DNA of 64,000 nt, taken from the NCBI RefSeq assembly GCF_042665195.1, contig NZ_JBHTBW010000031.1:14498-78497 (forward strand), written 5' to 3'. Origin of the DNA: Laceyella putida (GTDB lineage: Bacteria > Bacillota > Bacilli > Thermoactinomycetales > Thermoactinomycetaceae). Both the position numbers and the translations under genes were made by a program. This document shows positions 23,931 through 31,889 of this stretch, one piece after another. The notes beneath the pieces were generated by a model. That model was not told the DNA's origin. It saw nothing but the letters and a program-made list of their open reading frames with translations, and did not search any database. Positions within the stretch are counted from its first letter, which is position 1, and each line of letters starts with the position of its first letter.

Positions 23931-24141
23931 TTGAAGAGAAAACGAAAATGGGAACGCTTCTGCAACTTCAAACCAAAAAAGTGCCGTGAAGTCATCGTGG
24001 ATGAATGCGCCGTTTTCCCTGGACCTCCTGGACCTCGAGGAATACAAGAACCCCGAGGATTCCAAGGGCCTCAGGGTCCTCAAGGACCAAGCCGGACCCC
24101 AAGGACCTACTGGACTCATCAAGCTCGCTGATCTTCCATAA
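23931..24141 (+). pseudogene. Collagen-like (BclA-type) gene, short and frameshifted
   Basis: The start is TTG 23931; the GTG at 23922 is inside its AGGTGA SD. It encodes a basic N-terminus with FCNFKPKKCREVIVDEC and then collagen-like Gly-X-Y triplets (GPPGPRGIQEPRGFQGPQGP). In the initial frame the triplets degrade to RTPRTYWTHQAR and stop at 24131. One base over, the repeats resume (AGPQGPTGLIKLADLP) and end at 24141. So a single-base insertion near 24087 breaks the gene. One triplet is also mutated (Gly to Glu). It is probably a decayed exosporium filament gene. Confidence 0.6.
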
Positions 24142-24312
24142 GGCCATAGCGCTTTGTTATTTCAAAAACCCATTCGTTTAGAGATCATTTCACCTGGACA
24201 AGAGCCTAGCTTGATCGGTAAAAATCCATGAAACTGTAATGGAAAGTTCCCGCACGCCCATATACAATGAATGTTGTTGTAAAAAAGGCTTTCGGCGGAA
24301 AGGGGGATTCCC

Positions 24313-24909
24313 TTGCAGTGGAATCATGACATATTACTCATTCTCGGCGGATTGGTCTTGATCGCGCTCATCTTGGTCCTCTCGACCAAAAAGCGCGAAG
24401 AAACGCCAAAGGGGCAAGAACCGGAAAAGGGCCCGCTATACCACCTGACTCTCGAAGAGCGTGAAAATCAGGAACACAGCCCCACGCTGACATTCCGCTT
24501 GTCCCATGCCCAATCGCTCCCGTTTAGCATGGAGCGCATTCATGTGCGGATACATAATGGAACATCGGCATACCAACGGGAATGGGCGTGTAGCCAACCA
24601 GTGGACGCGGGCGAAACATTTTGTTTCACCTTCCCGTTTCATGTAGCGCACCACCATCTGCAACAGCAAGGGCGCATCAACCCGGGCGATCGCTTGCGCA
24701 TGGAGCTCACCTTTATGATTGGGGACCAAGAGCAAGCCACCTTCGCCTATCAACTTGAATCGATCGCTTTGGCATGGGTGTCCCACGAATTGTTGCACCA
24801 GTTCCGCGTAAGCGGTGATGCCGACGGTAGCGAAGGCGCGGCCACGCTGTTTGCCACACCCGACCATAACCATGTGGTGCAGCATCATATTCAACACCAT
24901 TATTTATAG
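24313..24909 (+). CDS. Membrane-anchored hypothetical protein
   Basis: The 198-residue product starts at TTG 24313 behind AAAGGGGG. It has one N-terminal membrane segment (ILLILGGLVLIALILVL), a charged linker and a ~150-residue C-terminal domain with alternating hydrophobic strands (TLTFRLSHAQSLPFSMERIHV...), probably a beta-sandwich outside or inside the membrane, and a His-rich end (PDHNHVVQHHIQHHYL). I do not recognise a family. The His-rich tail might bind metal, but it is short. Confidence 0.65.
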   Translation: MQWNHDILLILGGLVLIALILVLSTKKREETPKGQEPEKGPLYHLTLEERENQEHSPTLTFRLSHAQSLPFSMERIHVRIHNGTSAYQREWACSQPVDAGETFCFTFPFHVAHHHLQQQGRINPGDRLRMELTFMIGDQEQATFAYQLESIALAWVSHELLHQFRVSGDADGSEGAATLFATPDHNHVVQHHIQHHYL

Positions 24910-25079
24910 GCAACGCTTCCCCATGCACGGTATATTGATTTGAAGTGACGATCCGAAGGCAAAAAGCAGCTGGCATTGGCCCGGCCGCTTTTTTCTTTGC
25001 CCTGCCATTCCCCTTATCAAAAAAGGGGACACCGATCAGAAAAAAAGGATCTTTTTATCCATCCCTCCGCAAGTAAAAT

Positions 25080-25117
25080 GGGTGTTGGAACGGATGTTGG
25101 CATCCGTTCCAACACCC
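25080..25117. repeat. Perfect 17-bp inverted repeat in the leader of the glycerophosphodiesterase gene
   Basis: Arms 25080-25096 and 25101-25117 are perfect complements around a 4-base loop TTGG. No T run follows on the plus strand, so it is not a standard terminator for transcription from the left. The start codon lies 42 bases downstream. Confidence 0.8.
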
Positions 25118-25158
25118 AGGAATCAACTGAATTTGCTTCCCGATGGAGGGTTGACAAG

Positions 25159-26133
25159 ATGAAACGACTATTCAAACGCAAGCGGTTCTGGGTCATTCTC
25201 GCCCTGCTCGCATTCGTGTATCTTAACAATAGCTCTCTCTTGGTCCAGCCGCCCGATGACAAGCCATGGCTAATGGCCCACCGCGGACTTGGCCAAACGT
25301 TTCATATGGAAGGCCTGACCAATGACACGTGCACAGCGGAACGGATCTATCCGCCTGAACATCCCTATCTGGAGAACACATTGCCGTCCATGCGCGCCGC
25401 CTTTGCGGCAGGGGCCGACATGGTGGAGCTGGATGTCCATATCACCAAGGATAACCAGTTCGCCGTCTTTCATGACTGGACACTCGATTGCCGCACCAAT
25501 GGCACCGGTGTGACGCGTGATCATACCTTGGCCGAATTGAAAAAGCTGGACATCGGGTATGGGTACACTGCTGATGGCGGCAAAACCTTTCCGTTCCGCG
25601 GCAAGGGAGTGGGACTCATGCCATCGCTTGATGAAGTGTTGTCAGCTTTTCCCGATCGATCGTTGCTCATCCATGTGAAAAGCAATGACCCCGATGAAGG
25701 GACCAAACTGGCGCAGAGGCTAGCTTCCTTGCCCGCTGACCGCCTGCATCTCATCACGGTTTACGGTGGGAATGAGCCCATCGCGGCACTGGAGAAACAA
25801 CTTCCCCAGCTGCGCACCATGTCCGTAGATTCAATGAAGGCCTGCCTGCTCCCCTACATCGCCATCGGCTGGACAGGCATCGTCCCCGAAGCCTGCAAAC
25901 ACACCCAACTTCAAATCCCGGAAAATGTGGCACCATGGCTCTGGGGTTGGCCCCACCGTTTTCTCAGCCGCATGGATCAGGTCGACACCCGCACGATCCT
26001 GGTGATTGATGGCGGCGGCTTTTCCAGCGGCTTTGATACGGCCGAAGACCTCAAACGACTGCCTGACGGCTATTCCGGCGGTATCTGGACCAACCGCATC
26101 GATCGCATCGCCCCTCTCATCAACCGGGAATAA
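25159..26133 (+). CDS. Membrane-anchored glycerophosphodiester phosphodiesterase
   Basis: GDPD enzymes hydrolyse glycerophosphodiesters to glycerol-3-phosphate and an alcohol. The 324-residue protein (ATG 25159, SD GGAGGG) has an N-terminal anchor (FWVILALLAFVYL) and the catalytic signatures MAHRGLG, ENTLPSMRAAFAAGADMVELD and FHDWTLDCRTNGTG, with the two His and metal-binding Glu/Asp present. An unusual ~30-residue insertion follows the first His (HMEGLTNDTCTAERIYPPEHPYL). The exported orientation suggests action on lipid or wall-acid fragments. The frame extends upstream to 24976 without an SD, across the 17-bp inverted repeat. Confidence 0.9.
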   Translation: MKRLFKRKRFWVILALLAFVYLNNSSLLVQPPDDKPWLMAHRGLGQTFHMEGLTNDTCTAERIYPPEHPYLENTLPSMRAAFAAGADMVELDVHITKDNQFAVFHDWTLDCRTNGTGVTRDHTLAELKKLDIGYGYTADGGKTFPFRGKGVGLMPSLDEVLSAFPDRSLLIHVKSNDPDEGTKLAQRLASLPADRLHLITVYGGNEPIAALEKQLPQLRTMSVDSMKACLLPYIAIGWTGIVPEACKHTQLQIPENVAPWLWGWPHRFLSRMDQVDTRTILVIDGGGFSSGFDTAEDLKRLPDGYSGGIWTNRIDRIAPLINRE

Positions 26134-26156
26134 CCCGCTAACAAACGCAAATGACC

Positions 26157-26184
26157 AACCCGGCCTCTTCGGAGAAGCCGGGTT
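26157..26184. terminator. Bidirectional terminator-like hairpin between convergent genes
   Basis: AACCCGGC/GCCGGGTT (26157-26164, 26177-26184) lies between the GDPD gene and the convergent regulator. T richness is modest (CCTCTTC). Confidence 0.55.
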
Positions 26185-26197
26185 CCTCTTCAAGTCG

Positions 26198-26725
26198 CTA
26201 TTTATCTCGCTTGCGCCCCTGCCCCCCGTCCACAAAAAACCATCTTCCCGTACTCGTCGAGATGATGGCCGGAGTAATGGCCGCTGGCCGATTTCGGTTC
26301 AACTGATCCATTTCGCTCACGTCGATTCGGGGGAAACTCAGTTCTCTCAGCACATATTTGTAACATCGCTCACGCACATGGCCGGGGATGCCCTCCCGTT
26401 TGAGCCAACGAATCGCTTGCCTGTACTCCCCGCGATCCACCAAAGCATGGATATGCGATGGGAGCATTTCCTCCAATGACTTCCTGAACAACAACTTGGA
26501 TCGATTTCCGCGCCCTCCACCCGGTTTCCAATAAATCAGCCCTTCATCCTCCATGTTTTTCAAAATCCGTTTCACATTGCGTGTGGAACAATAGAGGATG
26601 TTCGCCAATTCATCCAAGCTGACATAGATCGAATGGTGGTTGGCGACCGACCGCAATCTGTACCGCAGCTCCATGAAATGTTCCATCGTTTTCACATGAA
26701 TCACCTGACATCTTGTGTCTTCCAT
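26198..26725 (-). CDS. SgrR-type winged-helix DNA-binding protein lacking the solute-binding domain
   Basis: Residues ~15-120 match the SgrR N-terminal DNA-binding domain: LRYRLRSVANHHSIYVSLDE, then ILYCSTRNVKRILKNMEDEG, then the WKPGGGRGNRSKL wing. Full-length SgrR proteins (~550-600 residues) continue into a periplasmic-binding-protein-like ligand domain. Here the protein ends at 175 residues with an Arg/Lys-rich tail. It is either a standalone regulator or a 3'-truncated copy. GCGAGTGA precedes the ATG. No transporter gene lies adjacent, so its target is unknown. Confidence 0.75.
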   Translation of the reverse strand: MEDTRCQVIHVKTMEHFMELRYRLRSVANHHSIYVSLDELANILYCSTRNVKRILKNMEDEGLIYWKPGGGRGNRSKLLFRKSLEEMLPSHIHALVDRGEYRQAIRWLKREGIPGHVRERCYKYVLRELSFPRIDVSEMDQLNRNRPAAITPAIISTSTGRWFFVDGGQGRKRDK

Positions 26726-26825
26726 TCACTCGCTTTTTTCCGGGCTAAAAACGTGGCTGTCAATCCACCATCCTATTTATTATGCCATATCGGAGCGACA
26801 GAAAATCGACGGATTCCCCAGTTCT

Positions 26826-26871
26826 AAAAAACGCCCCACCGGTTGGCGTCATCCCAACAGTGAGGCGTTTT
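26826..26871 (-). terminator. Terminator of the eight-tRNA operon
   Basis: AAAACGCC...GGCGTTTT forms the outer stem, with an inner TTGG/CCAA stem, and TTTTTT follows on the minus strand. Confidence 0.75.
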
Positions 26872-26974
26872 AAGATATAAAAAAAACGGCGTTCTCTAAC
26901 TGAACCCCAGTCCTCTATGCAATCAAAGCGAGTCTGCCACACTTGTCATCCTCGCTACACTTCACGATTCAATT

Positions 26975-27050
26975 TGGTGAGCCATGAAGGACTCGAACCT
27001 TCGACACCCTGATTAAAAGTCAGGTGCTCTACCAACTGAGCTAATGGCTC
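26975..27050 (-). tRNA. tRNA-Lys (TTT)
   Basis: Acceptor GAGCCAT/ATGGCTC, anticodon loop CTTTTAA, encoded CCA. Last of the eight-tRNA operon. Confidence 0.97.
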
Positions 27051-27062
27051 ATAAAAGTAAAT

Positions 27063-27137
27063 TGGCTGGGGAAGTAGGGTTCGAACCTACGCATCACGGA
27101 GTCAAAGTCCGTTGCCTTACCACTTGGCTATTCCCCA
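27063..27137 (-). tRNA. tRNA-Gln (TTG)
   Basis: Acceptor TGGGGAA/TTCCCCA, anticodon loop CTTTGAC... reads TTG, encoded CCA. Confidence 0.96.
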
Positions 27138-27140
27138 GCG

Positions 27141-27217
27141 TGGGGCGACCGGAGGGAATCGAACCCTCGAATGCCGGAGCCACAATCCGGTGCGTTAACC
27201 ACTTCGCCACGGCCGCC
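27141..27217 (-). tRNA. tRNA-His (GTG)
   Basis: Anticodon loop TTGTGGC (GTG), 77-nt body with the extra 5' G expected for His, encoded CCA. Confidence 0.96.
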
Positions 27218-27227
27218 AAGAAGAAAA

Positions 27228-27306
27228 TGGCGGAGCTGACGGGATTCGAACCCGCGATCTCCTGCGTGACAGGCAGGCATGTTAGGCCTCTACACCACAG
27301 CTCCGC
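27228..27306 (-). tRNA. tRNA-Asp (GTC)
   Basis: Acceptor GCGGAGC/GCTCCGC, anticodon stem CCTGC/GCAGG with loop CTGTCAC, encoded CCA. Confidence 0.96.
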
Positions 27307-27319
27307 AATATGAAGTTCA

Positions 27320-27395
27320 TGGTGGACGCTGACGGGATCGAACCGCCGACCCTCTGCTTGTAAGGCAGATGCTCTCCCAGCTGAGCTAAGCGTCC
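27320..27395 (-). tRNA. tRNA-Val (TAC)
   Basis: Acceptor GGACGCT/AGCGTCC, anticodon loop CTTACAA (TAC), encoded CCA. Confidence 0.97.
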
Positions 27396-27399
27396 ATGA

Positions 27400-27476
27400 T
27401 AGTGACCCGTAGGGGATTCGAACCCCTGCATGCCAGCGTGAAAGGCTGGTGTGTTAAACCGCTTCACCAACGGGCC
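27400..27476 (-). tRNA. tRNA-Glu (TTC), 3' end reads CTA instead of CCA
   Basis: Acceptor GGCCCGT/ACGGGTC, anticodon loop CTTTCAC (TTC). The three bases after the discriminator read CTA here, whereas the three Glu copies at 62-64 kb read CCA. CCA addition after trimming would be needed. Confidence 0.93.
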
Positions 27477-27491
27477 ATATAGGCATGATAA

Positions 27492-27585
27492 TGGCGGAGA
27501 GAGAGGGATTCGAACCCTCGCGGGGCTTTATAGCCCCCTAACGGTTTAGCAAACCGTCCTCTTCGGCCTCTTGAGTATCTCTCCG
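27492..27585 (-). tRNA. tRNA-Ser (GCT)
   Basis: Class II tRNA with long variable arm, anticodon stem ACGGT/ACCGT and loop TTGCTAA (GCT), encoded CCA. Confidence 0.96.
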
Positions 27586-27587
27586 CG

Positions 27588-27663
<76 letters not shown>

Positions 27664-27692
27664 ATATTTTAAAATTATCAGCGACGCTTTTT

Positions 27693-27721
27693 ATTTTAGC
27701 ACGCTTGATTTCATTTTGCAA
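27693..27721 (-). promoter_or_regulatory. Promoter of the eight-tRNA operon
   Basis: TTGCAA (27721-27716), 17-bp spacer and TAAAAT (27698-27693), 30 bp upstream of tRNA-Asn. Confidence 0.75.
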
Positions 27722-27827
27722 GAACTTCTTATGCCGAATTGCTTTTTTTCTTTTTGTCACCGCATCGGGAGCAGTGACAATTAATAATTTAGCATGGAGA
27801 TGAATCGGAGTCAAGAACTTTTTCATC

Positions 27828-27860
27828 AAAAAATCCCTCCGCGCTGGCGAAGGGATTTTT
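27828..27860 (-). terminator. Terminator of the BI-1 family gene
   Basis: AAAAATCCCT/AGGGATTTTT arms, with T-rich tails on both strands. It lies just past the stop at 27867. Confidence 0.85.
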
Positions 27861-27866
27861 GGCATA

Positions 27867-28568
27867 TCAGTCATCGTTCAGGATGGTGAGCAAGTTTCTG
27901 AAGATCATGATGAAGTCGATGTACAGCATCAACGCACCATAGATCGCGTACTTGTTCAAGGTTTCCTCATCCAGGTTCATTTGGCTCATATGCTTGATGT
28001 TCTGCATGTCAAAGGCGGTGACGATCGTAAACAGGATCACCATCGCATAGGAAATGATGAGTTCGATCATTCCGCTCTTCAGGAAGAAGATGTTCACCAG
28101 CGACGCCAAGATCAGGCCCAACACCAGCATCAATGCGAAGAAGCCGATGCGCGACAGGTCCATTTTGGTGGTATAGCCGATCAACGCGCTGATTCCGAAC
28201 ATGCCTGCCGTGATGAAGAAGGCCCCGGCAATCGAATCCAAGCTAAAGAAAACCATTAACACGGAGAAGCTGACGCCGGTCACGGCCGCGTACAGGAAAA
28301 AAGCAATGTTGGCCACAAATGAGTTAATGCGGTTGATCAAGGCCGACAAGCCGAAGACGAGAACCAGTTGCACAACCCAGATGCCCCAGAACACGCCGGA
28401 ATTTTGCAAGAGCGCTTGCACAACTTCTTGATTTGTTCCCAGAACGTACGCGATGATTGCGGTCATGGTCAAACCCAAAAACATCAAGAAAAATACGCGA
28501 GACAGCATGGAATTGGTGCGCGTGGCAACAGCGCTGTTCGCTCCATTATTGAATTGTGATTGATTCAT
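27867..28568 (-). CDS. Bax inhibitor-1 (BI-1/YetJ) family membrane protein
   Basis: The 233-residue protein has seven predicted membrane helices after a polar N-terminus (MNQSQFNNGANS) and the family features: TMTAIIAY in helix 1, the AFDMQNI segment and the YIDFIMIFRNLL C-terminal helix with the aspartates that form the pH-sensing pair in B. subtilis YetJ. Homologues are pH-sensitive Ca2+ leak channels. It is monocistronic, SD GGAGGGG, with its own terminator. The proximity of a tandem Ca2+/Mn2+-type ATPase 18 kb away is probably coincidence. Confidence 0.92.
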   Translation of the reverse strand: MNQSQFNNGANSAVATRTNSMLSRVFFLMFLGLTMTAIIAYVLGTNQEVVQALLQNSGVFWGIWVVQLVLVFGLSALINRINSFVANIAFFLYAAVTGVSFSVLMVFFSLDSIAGAFFITAGMFGISALIGYTTKMDLSRIGFFALMLVLGLILASLVNIFFLKSGMIELIISYAMVILFTIVTAFDMQNIKHMSQMNLDEETLNKYAIYGALMLYIDFIMIFRNLLTILNDD

Positions 28569-28759
28569 TTTGAACGTTCCCCTCCGAACATTCTTTTTAT
28601 TTTGGATAAGTGTTTGCCCCTCGGATTGAGGAGCTCTTCTCAGCCTAAGTATAACAAAAGCATTTTCACTTGCGAAGGGGAACTGTCCGTGCGTAAGCGG
28701 TTACAACCGATTTTCGCCTTCCATTGTGTTTCATTTGTTTGGTGGAGATGCCGGACACC

Positions 28760-29083
28760 CTAATGCACCAAACCGGCTTCCTTCATCCGCTCCTTGGTCG
28801 CGGGTGTCCCCAGTTGATAAATCATCCGATAGATTTCCTGGATCTTCTGGTCTTCCGTCACATTTTCCTTGCGTTCATTATTCAAAAAAGGGATATGCGC
28901 CAAAACAAAAGTGGAAAAGTCAGTATCTCCCACTTCGTTGAACAGTTTTTCCAAACGTTCGATCTCTTCCCGTGTCGCTTCAATCTCAAAGTCATAATTC
29001 GGATCATTCACTTCCAGCGTTTCACGGATTTCGCCCGCTCGCGGCCCGATATCGACCGTGACATAATACCTCGTTTTCTCCAC
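28760..29083 (-). CDS. Hypothetical protein, 107 residues
   Basis: The best start is GTG 29083 (MEKTRYYVTVDIG), 9 nt after AAGGAGGTG. The frame extends four codons further into that SD. The protein is soluble and acidic, with a beta-strand-rich first third (YYVTVDIGPRAGEI) and a helical remainder (TREEIERLEKLFNEV, KIQEIYRMIYQLG). I do not recognise a family. It sits alone between BI-1 and a divergent E1-like gene. Confidence 0.7.
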   Translation of the reverse strand: MEKTRYYVTVDIGPRAGEIRETLEVNDPNYDFEIEATREEIERLEKLFNEVGDTDFSTFVLAHIPFLNNERKENVTEDQKIQEIYRMIYQLGTPATKERMKEAGLVH

Positions 29084-29197
29084 TATATCATCCACCTCCT
29101 TGTTTAACCCTTCCCCACAAAGCAGAAATTCATTCTTATTCGGTCAGATTTCACGCAAAATCAGCTATAATTTGGTTAAAAGGAGGAGTTTCCACTG

Positions 29198-30235
29198 ATG
29201 ACTACAGAGATGAACCGCTATTCGCGTCAGATTTTATTCACTCCCCTCGGCTTAACCGGACAAGAAAAACTCTCCCGCGCACGGGTGGCCATCGTCGGCT
29301 TGGGGGCGCTCGGCACAGCCCTCGCCAATCATATGGCCCGTGCCGGAGTGGGGATGTTGCGCCTGATTGACCGCGATTTTGTCGAAGAGAGCAATCTTCA
29401 ACGGCAGATGCTGTTTGACGAGGCGGACGCCAATGGCTTCATGCCCAAAGCCATCGCCGCGGAACAGAAACTGCGGGCGATCAACTCCACTGTCACCTTG
29501 GAAGCCCACGTCACCGATCTGACTTGGAAGAATGCGGAGGCGTTGTTGACAGATGTCGACCTGATCCTGGATGGTTCGGACAATTTCCAAGTGCGCTATC
29601 TGATCAATGACCTAAGCATCAAGCACGGCATTCCTTGGATCTATGGCGGCGCGGTGAGTGCGCGTGGCATGAGTTACACCATTCGTCCGGGGATTACACC
29701 TTGCCTCCGCTGCTTATTTCCTGAAGCCCCGGCTCCCGGCACCACGGAAACATGCGACACCGCCGGGGTCATCGGCCCGATTATCCATGTGATCGCCGCT
29801 TATCAGGCGGTGGAAGCGATGAAAATATTAAGTGGGGCGGAAGATGCGCTGGAAACGCGGATGCGCCATGTCGACCTTTGGCACAATCAAGCGCAGGCCT
29901 TGCAAGTGTCCGCCCAAAAAAACCCCCACTGTCCGTGTTGCGGATTAAGGCAATGGGATTATCTCGATCCGGCGGATAAAGAGACGCAAGAAATCTCCTT
30001 GTGCGGTCGCCATTCCGTCCAAATCTCCTTGGGACGCCACGTGGCCTTGGATTTGGACCGCCTGGCTGAACGTTTGGGCCAAGTGGGAGCCGCTGAGCGC
30101 AATCCGTTTATGTTGCGTGTGCAGATCGATGAGCAGCATCGCCTGGCCATTTTTCCGGATGGGCGCATCCTCGTCCAAGGCACTACGGATACGGCCTTGG
30201 CAAAAAACATGGCCGCCAAATATATCGGTTTTTAG
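29198..30235 (+). CDS. E1-like adenylyltransferase (ThiF/MoeB/HesA family)
   Basis: The family adenylates the C-terminal glycine of ubiquitin-like sulfur carriers (ThiS, MoaD) for thiamine or molybdopterin synthesis. The 345-residue protein has the nucleotide-binding VGLGALGT, the RYSRQI start, the substrate-contact DRDFVEESNLQRQ, the catalytic-region DGSDNFQVRYL, and two zinc CxxC pairs (CLRC and CPCC). A C-terminal ~90-residue extension resembles a ThiS/MoaD-like or rhodanese-replacing tail. SD AAAAGGAGGAG. No sulfur-carrier gene is adjacent, so the pathway (thiamine or Moco) is not settled. Confidence 0.9.
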   Translation: MTTEMNRYSRQILFTPLGLTGQEKLSRARVAIVGLGALGTALANHMARAGVGMLRLIDRDFVEESNLQRQMLFDEADANGFMPKAIAAEQKLRAINSTVTLEAHVTDLTWKNAEALLTDVDLILDGSDNFQVRYLINDLSIKHGIPWIYGGAVSARGMSYTIRPGITPCLRCLFPEAPAPGTTETCDTAGVIGPIIHVIAAYQAVEAMKILSGAEDALETRMRHVDLWHNQAQALQVSAQKNPHCPCCGLRQWDYLDPADKETQEISLCGRHSVQISLGRHVALDLDRLAERLGQVGAAERNPFMLRVQIDEQHRLAIFPDGRILVQGTTDTALAKNMAAKYIGF

Positions 30236-30251
30236 AAAACCATTTCAACAA

Positions 30252-30284
30252 AAAACACCCTCCATCATCATCAGAGGGTGTTTT
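30252..30284. terminator. Bidirectional terminator between convergent genes
   Basis: AAAACACCCTC/GAGGGTGTTTT arms with T runs on both strands, serving 29198-30235 and 30299-31201. Confidence 0.9.
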
Positions 30285-30298
30285 CGCCTTTCGCTTCT

Positions 30299-31201
30299 TT
30301 ATGTTTTTGGCGTAATATCCAAATTGCCCAACTGTTCCATCACCCGGATCAACGATTGGGTGCCATCCTCATTGCCGCCGTGCGCCTGAACGGAACGCAA
30401 CAATTGCTGGACCGTGGCCGTACCCAACAGAGGCAGCTCCATCCGTTCCGCTTCATGCAACACGATCCGCAAGTCTTTCTGTTGGAAGCGGACCGAAAAG
30501 CCCGGGTCCAAATCGCCTTTGATCACACGGGGACCGTAGTTGGACAACGCCCAAGAGCCGCCCGCCCCCTGTGAGGTCACCTGGATCATTTTCTCCAGGT
30601 CGACACCCGCTTTCTTGGCAAACGCCAACGCTTCTACCATGCCCAACAGATTCAGCCCGCACAAAATCTGGTTGCACGCCTTCACCGTTTGGCCCGCGCC
30701 AATCGGGCCGCAGTGAACGATCGTCTTGCCCATCACTTCCAGGATGGGACGCACCTTGCCCAGTACCTCTTCTTCGCCCCCCACCATGATGGAGAGCGTG
30801 CCATTCCGCGCACCGACATCCCCGCCGCTGACAGGCGCATCCAGCATCGCCACGCCTTTCTCTTGCGCCAGTCCAGCCAGCTCTCGTGTCGCTTCAGGGG
30901 AAATGGTGCTCATATCGATCAAGACCGTTCCGGGACGGGCTCCTGCCAAGACTCCTTCTTCCCCCGCAACCACTTCTTTCACATCGGGCGTATCACCAAC
31001 CATGGTGATCACCACATCGCTATGGGCCGCCACCTCTTTGGGCGAAGCGGCCGTTTTGGCCCCCCATTCCGCTTCGGCCTCCGCCATCTTCGCCGCCGTC
31101 CGGTTCCATACCGTCACGTCATAACCCGCTTGGCGCAAATTGCGTGACATCGATCTTCCCATGATTCCCAAGCCAATGAAGCCAATTTTCAGATCAGCCA
31201 T
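30299..31201 (-). CDS. NAD(P)-dependent beta-hydroxyacid dehydrogenase (3-hydroxyisobutyrate dehydrogenase/tartronate semialdehyde reductase type)
   Basis: The 300-residue protein has the Rossmann motif GFIGLGIMGRSM, the VWNRT motif, the substrate-binding LDAPVSGGDVGARNGTLSIM, and the catalytic lysine region GAGQTVKACNQIL (K174). These define the 3-hydroxyisobutyrate dehydrogenase superfamily; members oxidise 3-hydroxyisobutyrate or reduce tartronate semialdehyde or glyoxylate. Substrate cannot be fixed from sequence. It is a single gene convergent with the E1-like gene, upstream of the thioredoxin-fold gene on the same strand. Confidence 0.9.
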   Translation of the reverse strand: MADLKIGFIGLGIMGRSMSRNLRQAGYDVTVWNRTAAKMAEAEAEWGAKTAASPKEVAAHSDVVITMVGDTPDVKEVVAGEEGVLAGARPGTVLIDMSTISPEATRELAGLAQEKGVAMLDAPVSGGDVGARNGTLSIMVGGEEEVLGKVRPILEVMGKTIVHCGPIGAGQTVKACNQILCGLNLLGMVEALAFAKKAGVDLEKMIQVTSQGAGGSWALSNYGPRVIKGDLDPGFSVRFQQKDLRIVLHEAERMELPLLGTATVQQLLRSVQAHGGNEDGTQSLIRVMEQLGNLDITPKT

Positions 31202-31299
31202 CGCCTCATCCCCTTACGTATTAGCTTCCATAAAAAGCCCTTGTCGAACCCCAGACTCGGGTCGGCAAACTCCAATCAATCCCCCATGAGGCTTGCCTT

Positions 31300-31863
31300 T
31301 CAAGCCGAACCGATCCGCTCCCGGACACTGTTGATCACCGTTTGCCAAAGCTCCCGATCCGTAGTCAGGCGGGCGCGGAATCCCTTATACATCGCCCGCT
31401 GTTTCTCTTCAAACGCGGGATCTTCCTTCGACGGCAGCTCCCGGCGCATCTCGTCGACCAACGCCTGCACCTCGGGAGAACGCGGTCCCCATACCGCCCG
31501 TTCCACCCCCGCTTCATCAATAAAAATAAAGATGGGAATGGAGCGGGAAGTGCCGTTGGTCAAATATTGGTCCATCAGTTCCAGGTTTTCGTCCCGGATC
31601 AGGAAGCGCATCTCCATGCCGGCGCTTTCCGCAATCCGTTTCACGATGGGCACGCATAACAGGGCATCGCCACACCAGTCCGCGGTTAGCACGATCACGC
31701 GCCATGGCTCAACTTGTCCCTGCGCAAAAAACAATTTTTCCTCTTCGGACAAGGTGACTCGCTCATAAATGGACAGCAATTCAGCGCGATTCACTTGCAT
31801 GCTGTCCACATACTCTTCATACGTCATGCCTTTCGCAAACCAATCTTCCAGCGTCATCGCCAT
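31300..31863 (-). CDS. Thioredoxin-fold protein with WCGDA motif
   Basis: The 187-residue product (ATG 31863, SD AAGGGA) contains VIVLTADWCGDALLCVPIV in the position of the thioredoxin active site, with SRSIPIFIFID supplying the cis-Pro strand. The second cysteine of WCGPC is replaced by Ala, although another Cys lies four residues on (LLC). It probably belongs to the thioredoxin-like group seen in Bacillales (Pfam Thioredoxin_9 from memory). A classical disulfide-reductase mechanism is unlikely. The frame runs 91 codons further upstream, over the SprT gene, but that part is a shadow. Confidence 0.85.
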   Translation of the reverse strand: MAMTLEDWFAKGMTYEEYVDSMQVNRAELLSIYERVTLSEEEKLFFAQGQVEPWRVIVLTADWCGDALLCVPIVKRIAESAGMEMRFLIRDENLELMDQYLTNGTSRSIPIFIFIDEAGVERAVWGPRSPEVQALVDEMRRELPSKEDPAFEEKQRAMYKGFRARLTTDRELWQTVINSVRERIGSA

Positions 31864-31889
31864 GGATGTCATTCCCTTCGTGTGATAGG

